A stretch of 33,538 nt of DNA, taken from contig SAAH01000039.1 in the NCBI GenBank assembly GCA_009929525.1, positions 1 through 33,538 on the forward strand, given 5' to 3'. A model generated the notes under the pieces. That model saw only the letters and a list, made by a program, of their open reading frames with translations. It had not been told where the DNA came from and did no database searches. Below, one piece after another: positions 14,846-23,736 of the stretch. The translations under genes and the position numbers were made by a program. The stretch's first letter is position 1. The number at the start of each line of letters is the position of its first letter. Origin of the DNA: Clostridia bacterium (GTDB lineage Bacteria > Bacillota > Clostridia > Lachnospirales > Lachnospiraceae).

Positions 14846-16786
14846 ATGAAAAACGGATTTATTAAAGCAGCGGCAGGTACACCGAAGATTCAGGTGGCTG
14901 ATTGTATTCATAATACAGAAGAAATTTTGAGGATCATCAAAGAGATGGAAGCAAAGGGCGCAAAGATCATGGGATTTCCGGAACTTTGCATCACAGGATA
15001 TACCTGCAGCGATCTCTTCTGGCAGAATATATTGTTGGACAGTGCAAAGGAACGTCTGTTGTGGTTGGCAGATGAGACAAAAGAGGTGGATGCACTGATT
15101 ACAGTAGGTCTTCCGATGGAATCCGACGGAAAACTGTACAATGTGGCTGCAGTGCTTAACAGAGGTAAAATCTTAGGACTTATTCCAAAGACCAATCTTC
15201 CAAACTACGCAGAATACTATGAGGCGAGACAGTTTACACCGGCAGATGAGGATATGTCTACGGTTACTCTGAACGGGGAAGAAGTTCCGTTTGGAACACG
15301 CCTGTTATTTAGCTGTACATCGATGCCGGAGCTCAAGGCGGCAGTGGAAATCTGCGAAGATCTGTGGGTTCCGAATCCACCGAGTGTAGCTCATGCCCTT
15401 GCAGGAGCAAACGTCTTGATCAATCTTTCCGCAGGTGATGAGATCACAGGGAAGGACACCTATAGGAGAAACCTGGTAAATGGCCAGTCCGCACGTCTCG
15501 TTTGTGCATATTTGTATGCAACAGCTGGAGAAGGAGAATCGTCCACAGATCTGGTATTTGGAGGACATAATCTGATCGCGGAAAATGGAACGATACTAGC
15601 AGAGGCAAGACGATTTATCAATCAGACCATTTATGCAGATATTGATGTGAAGCGTCTTTCTACAGAGAGAAGAAAAATGACAACCTATCCTTCAGCTAAT
15701 AAGACAGGATATCAGGTAATTCCTTTTGAACTGACAAGGGAAGAGACAAAGCTTGAACGAAATTTTCCGGAGAAGCCATTTGTTCCGGCAAATAAAGCAG
15801 AGAGAGAAAAACGCTGTGACGAGATTCTGACGATCCAGGCGATGGGGCTTAAGAAACGTTTGGAACATACACACTGTAAAAGTGCAGTTTTAGGGATCTC
15901 GGGAGGCTTGGATTCCACACTGGCACTTCTCGTGACTGCCCGTGCGTTTGACTATCTTGAAATGGACCGTAAAAACATCATAGCTGTCACGATGCCTTGC
16001 TTTGGAACCACAGACAGGACTTATAAAAATGCCTGTGATCTTACCAATAACCTTGGAGCGACACTTCGTGAGGTAGATATCAAAGAGGCGGTTACCATAC
16101 ATTTCCGTGATATCGAACATGATGCAGACAAGCATGATGTGACCTATGAAAACTGTCAGGCAAGGGAGCGTACCCAGGTGATCATGGATATCGCCAATCA
16201 GACCGGCGGCATGGTGATCGGAACGGGTGATCTGTCAGAGTTGGCACTTGGCTGGGCTACTTATAATGGTGACCACATGTCCATGTATGGAGTTAATGCG
16301 TCGATTCCGAAGACTCTGGTGCGCCACCTGGTGCATTACTTTGCAGATACCTGCAACGATGAGAAATTGTCTCACATTCTTCTGGATGTGTTGGATACTC
16401 CGGTCAGCCCGGAACTTTTGCCGCCGAAAGACGGTAAGATTGCACAGAAGACGGAAGATCTGGTGGGACCATATGAACTTCATGATTTCTTCCTGTATTA
16501 TATGCTAAGAGCTGGATATGAACCGGATAAGATTTTTCGTATCGCATGTAAGACTTTTGATGGAACATATGACAGTGAGACGATATTAAAATGGCTGAAG
16601 AATTTTTACAGAAGATTTTTTATGCAGCAGTTCAAACGTTCTTGTTTGCCGGATGGACCGAAGGTAGGTACTGTGGCAGTGTCACCGCGCGGAGACCTTC
16701 GTATGCCTAGTGATGCATGTGCAAGAATCTGGCTGAATGAGATAGACAAACTGGGAGAAGGTGCAAATGGTGAGAACAGAGCGTGA
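14846..16786 (+). CDS. nadE: Glutamine-dependent NAD+ synthetase
   Basis: A 646-residue two-domain enzyme. The N-terminal nitrilase-like glutaminase domain has the triad Glu46 (GFPELC), Lys115 (IPKTNLPNY) and Cys170 (EICEDLWVP). The C-terminal synthetase domain has the ATP pyrophosphatase loop GISGGLDSTLAL near residue 350 and the conserved GTGDLSELALGW. It amidates nicotinic acid adenine dinucleotide to NAD+ using glutamine-derived ammonia. The length matches the long glutamine-dependent form. The ATG follows AGAGAGGAAATC. Its end overlaps the next gene by 20 bp. Confidence 0.96.
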   Translation: MKNGFIKAAAGTPKIQVADCIHNTEEILRIIKEMEAKGAKIMGFPELCITGYTCSDLFWQNILLDSAKERLLWLADETKEVDALITVGLPMESDGKLYNVAAVLNRGKILGLIPKTNLPNYAEYYEARQFTPADEDMSTVTLNGEEVPFGTRLLFSCTSMPELKAAVEICEDLWVPNPPSVAHALAGANVLINLSAGDEITGKDTYRRNLVNGQSARLVCAYLYATAGEGESSTDLVFGGHNLIAENGTILAEARRFINQTIYADIDVKRLSTERRKMTTYPSANKTGYQVIPFELTREETKLERNFPEKPFVPANKAEREKRCDEILTIQAMGLKKRLEHTHCKSAVLGISGGLDSTLALLVTARAFDYLEMDRKNIIAVTMPCFGTTDRTYKNACDLTNNLGATLREVDIKEAVTIHFRDIEHDADKHDVTYENCQARERTQVIMDIANQTGGMVIGTGDLSELALGWATYNGDHMSMYGVNASIPKTLVRHLVHYFADTCNDEKLSHILLDVLDTPVSPELLPPKDGKIAQKTEDLVGPYELHDFFLYYMLRAGYEPDKIFRIACKTFDGTYDSETILKWLKNFYRRFFMQQFKRSCLPDGPKVGTVAVSPRGDLRMPSDACARIWLNEIDKLGEGANGENRA

Positions 16787-17675
16787 TGGATTAAGAGAAT
16801 TGATGAAAAAGGCAGAATTGCCTGAGGATGCAGTCGAGGCACTGGAAGCGTCCATTGATCTATTAGAGAAGGCGAAGCTATGGGGGAAGGTAACTGCCAT
16901 GTCCCGGAAGATCATGGAAGAACTGCCGGATGGAAGGCGCCTTTCGGAGATTTTGAAGGAAACCGCAGAGTGGAAAAAAGATGGAAGGATCGACACTATC
17001 AGCGAGTACACGCTGGAGTTTTTGGTGCTCCTTGGCTGCTGGAAAATTCTTGAACAAAGATATCAGGAGAAAGGAATGCCCATGGAGATATTCACAGCTT
17101 CCTTGAAGGATATGCATTACAAATTGATGGAATGCAAAGAGGTGTATGGTGTTTATGGCACATTTGTAGGACATTGGTTTTCCGGGTTTTTTGATATGAC
17201 ACGATTTGCATTGGGACGACTACAGTTTGAATTGCAGACATATCCTTATGACAAGGAGTATACCAGCCGTGGTCATACGGTAAGGAAGGGAGATATGGTG
17301 ATCAACATGCATATCCCTTCCAGCGGACCGCTTCTTCCAAAAGAAGCGGAGGATGCTTTTGCGCAGGCGGCTGAATTCTATAAAGACAAATTTGGAGGCG
17401 GACCGGTGGTGTATGTGATGCACTCCTGGATCCTGGATGTGGATATGGTCCGAATCATTCCGGAAGGAAATATGAAGTCATTTGCAAGGAGATTTGACAT
17501 TATCGAGGATTGTAAAAGAGATGTCTTTGAGGATGGCTGGAGAATATTTGGCAAAGAGTGGACGAAAAAACCGGAAGAACTTCCACGCCGGACAAAACTG
17601 CAGAAAGCCATCGCTGACTATCTGCAGCAGGGTGGAAGACTGGGAGATGGATATGGTATTTTTGTTCTATCATAG
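16767..17675 (+). CDS. GNAT-like acyltransferase-domain protein (NAT_N/GNAT_C type)
   Basis: A 302-residue cytoplasmic protein resembling the 'acyltransferase domain-containing' proteins of clostridia, with a helical N-terminal part (RDGLRELMKKAELPEDAVEALEAS) and a C-terminal GNAT-like part containing GRLQFELQ, INMHIPSSGPL and VVYVMHSWIL. The family's biochemical role is not established to my knowledge. The start is the ATG at 16767, 5-6 nt after GGAGAAGG and inside the nadE 3' end; a GTG at 16761 is possible. Translational coupling to nadE is likely. The gene converges on the leftward FMN_bind-like gene, the two stops being 11 bp apart. Confidence 0.8.
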   Translation: MVRTERDGLRELMKKAELPEDAVEALEASIDLLEKAKLWGKVTAMSRKIMEELPDGRRLSEILKETAEWKKDGRIDTISEYTLEFLVLLGCWKILEQRYQEKGMPMEIFTASLKDMHYKLMECKEVYGVYGTFVGHWFSGFFDMTRFALGRLQFELQTYPYDKEYTSRGHTVRKGDMVINMHIPSSGPLLPKEAEDAFAQAAEFYKDKFGGGPVVYVMHSWILDVDMVRIIPEGNMKSFARRFDIIEDCKRDVFEDGWRIFGKEWTKKPEELPRRTKLQKAIADYLQQGGRLGDGYGIFVLS

Positions 17676-17692
17676 GAAATTACATCCTATGA
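17670..17692. other. Hairpin spanning two convergent stop codons
   Basis: TCATAGGA at 17670-17677 and TCCTATGA at 17685-17692 form a perfect 8-bp stem with a 7-nt loop. Each arm carries the last Ser codon plus TAG stop of one of the two convergent genes. No T-tract follows on either strand, so function as a terminator is uncertain. Confidence 0.5.
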
Positions 17693-18139
17693 CAGAGCAG
17701 CTTTTGACAGAGCTGATTTTATCGCCTCAAGAAGCAGCATGGAGGTGTATTTGTTATCATCTTCGTAAGTGATATGATCGGTTGACTGCGAAGAATAAAT
17801 CTGGGATGCCAGATTTTCCAAAGTGGGTTCCATCAGAGGATACATGGCGGTAGCTGTTTCGCTCAGATTGACAAGCTTGATGGAATTGATATGGCTGCTG
17901 TCAACAGTCACTTGAACATCGAAATTATTGTCATTCAGTTCTATTGCGGTAGTATAGACTCCGGCAATATATCTGGCATCTTCTGAGACAGTGGCCTGGG
18001 TTGCCGCAGTTTCTTTATCCTTATCCGGACCAAACATGAGGACCAGAAGGGCGATCATCAGGATGGCCAGAACGAGAAAGATAGCGGTATAGATCACTTC
18101 TTTCATATGTAATACGACAATTTTTGTTTTTGAGCTCAT
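17687..18139 (-). CDS. Membrane-anchored FMN_bind-like protein with degenerate flavinylation motif
   Basis: A 150-residue protein with a short basic N-terminus, one membrane helix at about 13-36 (VIYTAIFLVLAILMIALLVL) and an outside domain. The pattern YIAGVYTTAIELNDN, VQVTVDSSHINSIKLVNLSET, then YTSMLLLEAIKSALSKA follows the FMN_bind fold closely. The usual SGAT-(S/T) flavin attachment motif is replaced by EDDNKYTS, so covalent FMN is doubtful. The start is the ATG at 18139 with AAGGGG about 8 nt upstream; a GTG at 18157 precedes that site. No neighbour explains its role. Confidence 0.7.
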   Translation of the reverse strand: MSSKTKIVVLHMKEVIYTAIFLVLAILMIALLVLMFGPDKDKETAATQATVSEDARYIAGVYTTAIELNDNNFDVQVTVDSSHINSIKLVNLSETATAMYPLMEPTLENLASQIYSSQSTDHITYEDDNKYTSMLLLEAIKSALSKAALS

Positions 18140-18164
18140 ACATACACCCCTTATCACGGTTTTC

Positions 18165-18196
18165 TATATATCTTATGAAGATTCAGAAGATATATA
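18165..18196. repeat. AT-rich inverted repeat between divergent genes
   Basis: TATATATCTT at 18165-18174 pairs perfectly with AAGATATATA at 18187-18196 across 12 bases, just upstream of the leftward FMN_bind-like gene. It could be an operator or overlap its promoter. Confidence 0.4.
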
Positions 18197-18258
18197 CCAT
18201 GTACTTTCCAATGATTTACCTTGAAAGCAGATAAAGCCACCGGCACTTAGCAACGCAG

Positions 18259-18280
18259 CAAGTACGCTGAGGCGTACTTG
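18259..18280. repeat. Short palindromic repeat, copy 2
   Basis: CAAGTACGC, a TGAG loop, then GCGTACTTG. The 9-bp arms are identical to copy 1 at 12432-12453; only loop bases differ. The upstream GCACTTAGC (18243-18251) is also found inside the fold-back element at 30863-30871. It precedes the PflX-like gene. Confidence 0.7.
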
Positions 18281-18331
18281 AATAATGGAGTGGATAGAAA
18301 AATGCAATAGAAGGCGGAGGCGGTATGTCAA

Positions 18332-19225
18332 ATGAATATTGAGGAATGCACACTTTGCCCAAGAATGTGCAGAGTTGACAGATCAGCAGGACAAAAAGGA
18401 TACTGTGGGATGGATGCAGTGATCCGTGGTGCCAGGGCAGCACTTCATATGTGGGAGGAACCCTGCATCTCAGGCACAAGAGGATCAGGAGCGATCTTTT
18501 TTTCCGGGTGTACACTCCGATGTATTTTTTGCCAGAATCATGAGATCGCAGATGGTTCCTGCGGAAAAGAAATCACCGGCGAGCGGCTTACCCAGATTTG
18601 TCTGGAACTGCAGGATAAAGGTGCAGCCAATATCAATCTGGTGACGGCAGCTCATTTTGCCCCATGGATATTGGAGGCATTGGCTGAAGCAAAAAGGAGA
18701 GGACTTTCGATCCCTGTGATTTATAACAGCAGTGGATACGAGAGGCCACAGACCATTGAATTATTAAGTCCTGTAGTGGATATCTGGCTTCCAGACTTCA
18801 AATACATGGATGCGAATATCAGCAAAATATATTCGAAGGCAGAAGACTATCCTGAAACGGCAAAACAAGCGATAGAAAAAATGCTCCAGTATGCACCGGA
18901 ATGTGTCTTTGATCCGGAGGGATATATACAAAAGGGCGTGATCGTCCGTCATTTGATCCTGCCAGGGCACACAAAGGATTCCATGAATGTTCTTAAATAT
19001 TTGCATGAGACATATGAGAATAAGATATACATCAGTGTTATGAACCAATATACGCCGCTCAAACAGGTGAAGGATCTTTCACCTCTTGATCGATGCGTGA
19101 CCAAAAGAGAATATGAGCGGGTGCTGGACTATGCCCTTGAACTTGGAATCGAGCAGGGCTATTTCCAGGAGGGAGAGACGGCGAAGGACAGTTTTATCCC
19201 GCTATTTGACTATGAAGGCCTTTGA
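18332..19225 (+). CDS. PflX-family radical SAM protein (pyruvate formate-lyase activase-like)
   Basis: A 297-residue radical SAM protein. The 4Fe-4S cluster motif is CTLRCIFC (Cys60, Cys64, Cys67), and an extra N-terminal cysteine set (6, 9, 13, 25) may hold a second metal. Later segments such as YNSSGYE, DIWLPDFKYMD, VRHLILPGH and SVMNQYTP match the PflX/TM1552-like group, relatives of pyruvate formate-lyase activating enzyme whose physiological target is not settled. The ATG follows GGCGGAGGCGG. No glycyl radical enzyme lies next to it, so its partner is not in this window. Confidence 0.88.
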   Translation: MNIEECTLCPRMCRVDRSAGQKGYCGMDAVIRGARAALHMWEEPCISGTRGSGAIFFSGCTLRCIFCQNHEIADGSCGKEITGERLTQICLELQDKGAANINLVTAAHFAPWILEALAEAKRRGLSIPVIYNSSGYERPQTIELLSPVVDIWLPDFKYMDANISKIYSKAEDYPETAKQAIEKMLQYAPECVFDPEGYIQKGVIVRHLILPGHTKDSMNVLKYLHETYENKIYISVMNQYTPLKQVKDLSPLDRCVTKREYERVLDYALELGIEQGYFQEGETAKDSFIPLFDYEGL

Positions 19226-19337
19226 TGCAGATCCGGGGTCTTTTCATATATAAAAATGTTGTAACTATTCAGTAGGTAGTATCCCGTGAGGGTACAAAAC
19301 AGATACATAATATTTCCAAATTCGAGGAGGATAAAGA

Positions 19338-20306
19338 GTGAAATTATCAATTTTAGGACCGGGTGGGATCGCAAGGAGTATGGCGACAGCGGTAAAGGGA
19401 CTTGATGAGGTGGAAGCATATGCAGTAGCTTCCAGAGATTATGAAAAAGCAAAAGCATTTGCAGAGGAATGGGGATTTGCGAAAGCATATGGCTCTTATG
19501 AGGAGATGCTTGAGGATCCGGAGGTGGAACTTGTCTATGTGGCAACACCCCACTCCCATCATTATACTTATGCGAAGATGTGTCTGGAACATGGTAAACA
19601 TGTTCTGGTTGAGAAGGCATTTACAGTAAATGCGAAGCAGGCGGAAGAGTTGATCGCATTGGCTGAGGAGAAGAATCTTCTCATCACAGAAGCTATCTGG
19701 ACAAGATATATGCCGAGCAGAAAGATGATCGACGAAATAACCGCAAGCGGTGTGATAGGAGAGATCACATCACTGACAGCGAATCTGGGCTATCCGCTCA
19801 AACATGTGGAGAGACTGCAAAACCCGGAGCTTGCAGGCGGCGCACTTCTTGATCTTAGTGTTTATCCGATCAACTTTGCTCTTATGGTATTCCATGGACA
19901 GGTGAAGGATATGCAGGCAACAGCAGTTATGTCTCCAAAAGGAATCGATTGGATGAATAGTATCACTTTGACTTTTGATGATGGAAAGATGGCAGTGCTC
20001 CACAGCAATATGCTGGCACTTCCGGATCGTGAAGGCGTTATCAATGGAGAGAAAGGGTATATAGAAGTTCAGAATATCAATAACTGTGAGGAAATCCGTG
20101 TATTTGATTCCAACAGAGAAATGATAGCAAGATATAAGGTTCCGGAGCAGATCAATGGATATGAATATGAAGTATTGTCCTGTATGAAGGCTATCAAAGA
20201 AGGGAAAAGTGAATGCCCGGAGATGCCGCACAGCGAGATCCTGCGTGTGCTCAGAATGATGGATCGGATAAGAGAAAACTGGGGGATGAAGTTTCCCTGC
20301 GAATAA
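19338..20306 (+). CDS. Gfo/Idh/MocA-family oxidoreductase
   Basis: A 322-residue NAD(P)-dependent oxidoreductase. The N-terminal Rossmann fold begins KLSILGPGGIARSMA; VATPHSHHYTYAKMCLEHGKHVLVEKAF contains the EKxF segment equivalent to the catalytic EKP lysine, and GGALLDLSVYPINFALMVF lies in the C-terminal substrate domain. It resembles the dihydrodiol-dehydrogenase-like branch. It starts at GTG 19338 with GAGGAGG 7 nt upstream. The addB gene follows 20 bp later. The substrate is probably a sugar or related polyol, but is not determinable here. Confidence 0.92.
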   Translation: MKLSILGPGGIARSMATAVKGLDEVEAYAVASRDYEKAKAFAEEWGFAKAYGSYEEMLEDPEVELVYVATPHSHHYTYAKMCLEHGKHVLVEKAFTVNAKQAEELIALAEEKNLLITEAIWTRYMPSRKMIDEITASGVIGEITSLTANLGYPLKHVERLQNPELAGGALLDLSVYPINFALMVFHGQVKDMQATAVMSPKGIDWMNSITLTFDDGKMAVLHSNMLALPDREGVINGEKGYIEVQNINNCEEIRVFDSNREMIARYKVPEQINGYEYEVLSCMKAIKEGKSECPEMPHSEILRVLRMMDRIRENWGMKFPCE

Positions 20307-20325
20307 TTGAAAAAAGAGGAGCATT

Positions 20326-23300
20326 ATGTCATTACAATTTGTGTTGGGAAGTTCCGGTTCGGGCAAATCCCATGAGCTATTTTGCCATATCATAAAAGAA
20401 GCGGATCTTCATCCGGAAAAGACCTATCTGGTGATCGTGCCGGAACAGTTTACCATGCAGACTCAGAAGGAACTGGTTGCACTCAGCCCGAACCATGGGA
20501 TCATGAACATCGATATACTGAGTTTCCAGAGACTTGCATATAGAGTGTTAAATGAAGTGGGCGGAGAAACCCGTCCGATCCTGGAGGAAATAGGAAAGAC
20601 ACTGGTAACGCAGAAAATAGTGCAGGAGAAGGAAAAAAATCTGGGAGTACTTAGTACGAGCCTGAAAAAAACAGGAACGATAAGTGAGATGAAATCTCTG
20701 ATCTCTGAACTTATGCAATATGATATCCATGCAGAAGAACTTTCGGATATCATAAATAAAACAGAAGAGAAACCGCTCCTGTTATATAAACTTCAGGATA
20801 TAGAAGTGATCTATCAGGGATTTACAGAATACTTGAAGGACAGATACCTCACAGGAGAAGAAATACTGGATGTGCTCTGTGAGCGCATAGATGGATCGCG
20901 AATGATGAAAAACTGTGAGGTGGTTCTGGATGGATTTACAGGTTTTACTCCTGTACAGAATAAGTTGATGAGAAAAATACTCACACTTTCCCAAAAGGTG
21001 TGGGTTACAGTTACATTGGATGAAAAATCGTCTAAGGAAAATCTAAAAAGCCAACAACATCTTTTTCATATGAGTGCGGTGATGATGGAGAAACTTGCCG
21101 GACTGGCGGCGGAGGAAAGGGTAGAACTTTCCGATGATATCTGGATACATGCCGGTGAAAAAAGCCGGTTTGCTAATGCCCCGGCACTGGGCTTCCTTGA
21201 GAAGAATCTGTTTCGCTACGGGAATCACAGATACGAAAAAGAACAAAATGAGATAGAGGTATTTACAGTGCAAAATCCCAAGGCGGAGATGAGAGAGATC
21301 GCAAGGCGGATTCAGTATTTGGTAAGGACTGAGGGGTACCATTATCGTGACTTTGCTATTATCACAGGTGATCTATCTATGTATGGAAGTTATGCCAGAC
21401 AGATCATGGGGGAGTGCGAAATCCCTTGTTTTGTCGATGAAAAACATTCGATCCTTATGAATCCCTTTGTGGAATATCTGCGGGCGGCCCTTAATATGCT
21501 GACAGAACAGTTTAGCTATGAAAGTGTATTTCGCTATCTGCGCTGCGGACTTTCCCAGTTGTCTTTGTACGAGACAGATACACTGGAGAATTATTGTATC
21601 GCTATCGGTATCCGGGGATGGAAAAGATGGAAAGAACATTGGGTACGCCGTTTTCGCGGGATGGAGGAAGGCAGCATAGAAGATATCAATGCAGCCCGTA
21701 TAAAGTTCGTCCAGGAGACGGAGAAGTTCGCTGAGGGAATGAAGCAAAGAGGACTTACGGTTGAGGAGAGGACCCGGGTTTTATATGAGTTCATATGTGA
21801 TGGACAGGTTCAGGAAAAACTGTACGCAAAAGAAGAACTCTTTAAAAAACAGGGTGAGCAGGCTCTGGCGCGGGAATATTCGCAGATTTACGGGATCATC
21901 ATGTCGCTGCTTGATAAGATGGTCCAGATATTGGGAAATGAGAAAATATCTCTTGAAGATTATCAACAGCTTCTGGAAGCGGGATTTTTGGAAGCGAGAG
22001 TTGGTATCATACCGCCCACTGCGGACCAGGTGCTTGTGGGAGATATGGAGAGGACCCGTCTTAAGGATATCAAAGTACTTTTCTTTGCCGGTGTCAACGA
22101 TACAGTAATTCCGAAGAGAACCCAAAAGGGCGGTATTCTCTCTGAATCTGACAGAGAATACCTTGACGGGAAAAAAGTAGAACTTGCACCTACGGCAAGA
22201 GATGCAATGTATATACAGAAGTTTTATCTGTATCTGAATATGACGAAACCAAGCAGCAGACTTTGTATGTCCTATGCCAAGTCGAGTGGGCAGGGGCAGG
22301 CGCAGGGTCCAGCCTATCTGATCGCCATGGTATGCCGGATGTTTCCAAAGATTCAGATCATGGACAGTGAGGAACAGGGTATCTGGCACACCGAGCAGGC
22401 CAGCCAGGCGGTGAATCTGCTCTTGGAAGGGCTGGCAAAGGTGCGGGAAGAAGAACAGGACGATGAATGGAAAGAACTTCTCCAGTGGTTTATAAACTCG
22501 CCAAAGTGGCAGGAAAAATGCCGGAGATGGATGCAGAGTGCATTTCAGACGAAACCAAATGATAAGATAGGAAAAAGTGTGGCGAGAGCTTTGTACGGAA
22601 CGACCCTTGAGAACAGTGCAACCCGGTTGGAACGATTTGCGGCGTGTGCATTTGCTCATTTTCTTCAGTATGGTCTGGAACTTTCTGAACGTCAGGAGTA
22701 TGAATTTAAACCTGTGGATATGGGAAATGTAGTTCATCAGGCACTGGAACAATTTTCTAAAAACCTGAAGAAATATAGACTCTCATGGAGAAATCTGACT
22801 GCAGATCAAAGGGAAAAGCTGATAGACGAGAGTGTGGAAGAGATGATCCATGATTATGGAAATACGATCCTCGAAAGCAGCGCCCGCAATCGCTATATGA
22901 TCACAAGGGTAAAGAGAATCCTGCGCAGGACAGTCTGGGCACTGCAGGAACAGCTTAAACTGGGAAAATACGAACCCAGCAAGTTCGAGATTTCGTTTGC
23001 GATGGAAGATGAACTGGAAGCGATACAATTTGAATTGTCTAAAGATGAAAAGCTCCGGCTGAGGGGAAGAATCGACAGGCTCGACCGTTATGAGGAGGAA
23101 GATAAGGTTTATGTAAAGGTCATAGATTACAAATCGGGAAATACTTCTATGGATCTTATCGCTTTATATTATGGCCTTCAGCTCCAGCTGGTAGTATATA
23201 TGAATGCTGCTCTGGAGATTGAGCAGAGAAATCATCCGGATAAAGAGGTAGAACCGGCAGGAATCTTCTATTATCATGTAAAAGATCCTCTGGCGGAGGG

Positions 23301-23733
23301 AGATATGATGGATGACAGCGAGAAAATATCTCAAAAGATCCTGCAGGAACTTAAAGTGAATGGCTTAGTACGTTCGGAAAAGAAAATCATTTTAGATATG
23401 GATGAAACTCTGAAGCCGGGAAAAAAATCTTCTGTGATCCCTGCAGCATTCAATAAAGATGGAAGCCTTTCAAGGTATTCTCAGGCTGCCAGCCGGGAAG
23501 AGTTTTCAACTCTGTCAGGGTATGTGAATGAAAAGATAAAAGAAATCGGACAAAAGATCCTGGAGGGGGAAGCCCAGATCAATCCCTATAAACTAAGGAA
23601 GAGGACTGCGTGTGATTTTTGCAGTTTTAAAGGAATCTGCGGATTTGATGAGAAGATACCTGGATATCATTTTCGCAATCTGCCGGTATTTGGCGGTGAA
23701 TATTTATGGAAGAAACTGAACGGGGAGGATTAG
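20326..23733 (+). CDS. addB: ATP-dependent helicase/nuclease subunit B, AddB
   Basis: An 1135-residue AddB, partner of AddA in the AddAB complex that resects double-strand DNA ends for RecA recombination. The Walker A motif GSSGSGKS is at 8-15. The RecB-type nuclease domain near the C-terminus shows VHQALEQF, RLRGRIDRLD, VKVIDYKSG and YGLQLQLVVYM. Four cysteines for the structural 4Fe-4S cluster are present: one in RFAACAFAHFLQYGL near 770 and three in CDFCSFKGIC near 1100. The length is typical of the family. The stop is 3 bp before the addA start, so they are translationally coupled. Confidence 0.97.
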   Translation: MSLQFVLGSSGSGKSHELFCHIIKEADLHPEKTYLVIVPEQFTMQTQKELVALSPNHGIMNIDILSFQRLAYRVLNEVGGETRPILEEIGKTLVTQKIVQEKEKNLGVLSTSLKKTGTISEMKSLISELMQYDIHAEELSDIINKTEEKPLLLYKLQDIEVIYQGFTEYLKDRYLTGEEILDVLCERIDGSRMMKNCEVVLDGFTGFTPVQNKLMRKILTLSQKVWVTVTLDEKSSKENLKSQQHLFHMSAVMMEKLAGLAAEERVELSDDIWIHAGEKSRFANAPALGFLEKNLFRYGNHRYEKEQNEIEVFTVQNPKAEMREIARRIQYLVRTEGYHYRDFAIITGDLSMYGSYARQIMGECEIPCFVDEKHSILMNPFVEYLRAALNMLTEQFSYESVFRYLRCGLSQLSLYETDTLENYCIAIGIRGWKRWKEHWVRRFRGMEEGSIEDINAARIKFVQETEKFAEGMKQRGLTVEERTRVLYEFICDGQVQEKLYAKEELFKKQGEQALAREYSQIYGIIMSLLDKMVQILGNEKISLEDYQQLLEAGFLEARVGIIPPTADQVLVGDMERTRLKDIKVLFFAGVNDTVIPKRTQKGGILSESDREYLDGKKVELAPTARDAMYIQKFYLYLNMTKPSSRLCMSYAKSSGQGQAQGPAYLIAMVCRMFPKIQIMDSEEQGIWHTEQASQAVNLLLEGLAKVREEEQDDEWKELLQWFINSPKWQEKCRRWMQSAFQTKPNDKIGKSVARALYGTTLENSATRLERFAACAFAHFLQYGLELSERQEYEFKPVDMGNVVHQALEQFSKNLKKYRLSWRNLTADQREKLIDESVEEMIHDYGNTILESSARNRYMITRVKRILRRTVWALQEQLKLGKYEPSKFEISFAMEDELEAIQFELSKDEKLRLRGRIDRLDRYEEEDKVYVKVIDYKSGNTSMDLIALYYGLQLQLVVYMNAALEIEQRNHPDKEVEPAGIFYYHVKDPLAEGDMMDDSEKISQKILQELKVNGLVRSEKKIILDMDETLKPGKKSSVIPAAFNKDGSLSRYSQAASREEFSTLSGYVNEKIKEIGQKILEGEAQINPYKLRKRTACDFCSFKGICGFDEKIPGYHFRNLPVFGGEYLWKKLNGED

Positions 23734-23736
23734 CAG

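Noticed and set aside
19209-19250. Terminator after the PflX-like gene
   Set aside because: An imperfect TATGAA.../TTTTCATA pairing exists, but the stem is gapped and the T-tract short; evidence is too thin to annotate.
21781-22752. 323-aa minus-strand open frame inside addB
   Set aside because: It lies wholly within the well-supported addB frame, is rich in Phe/His/Leu/Arg as expected of an antisense shadow, and lacks a start site.
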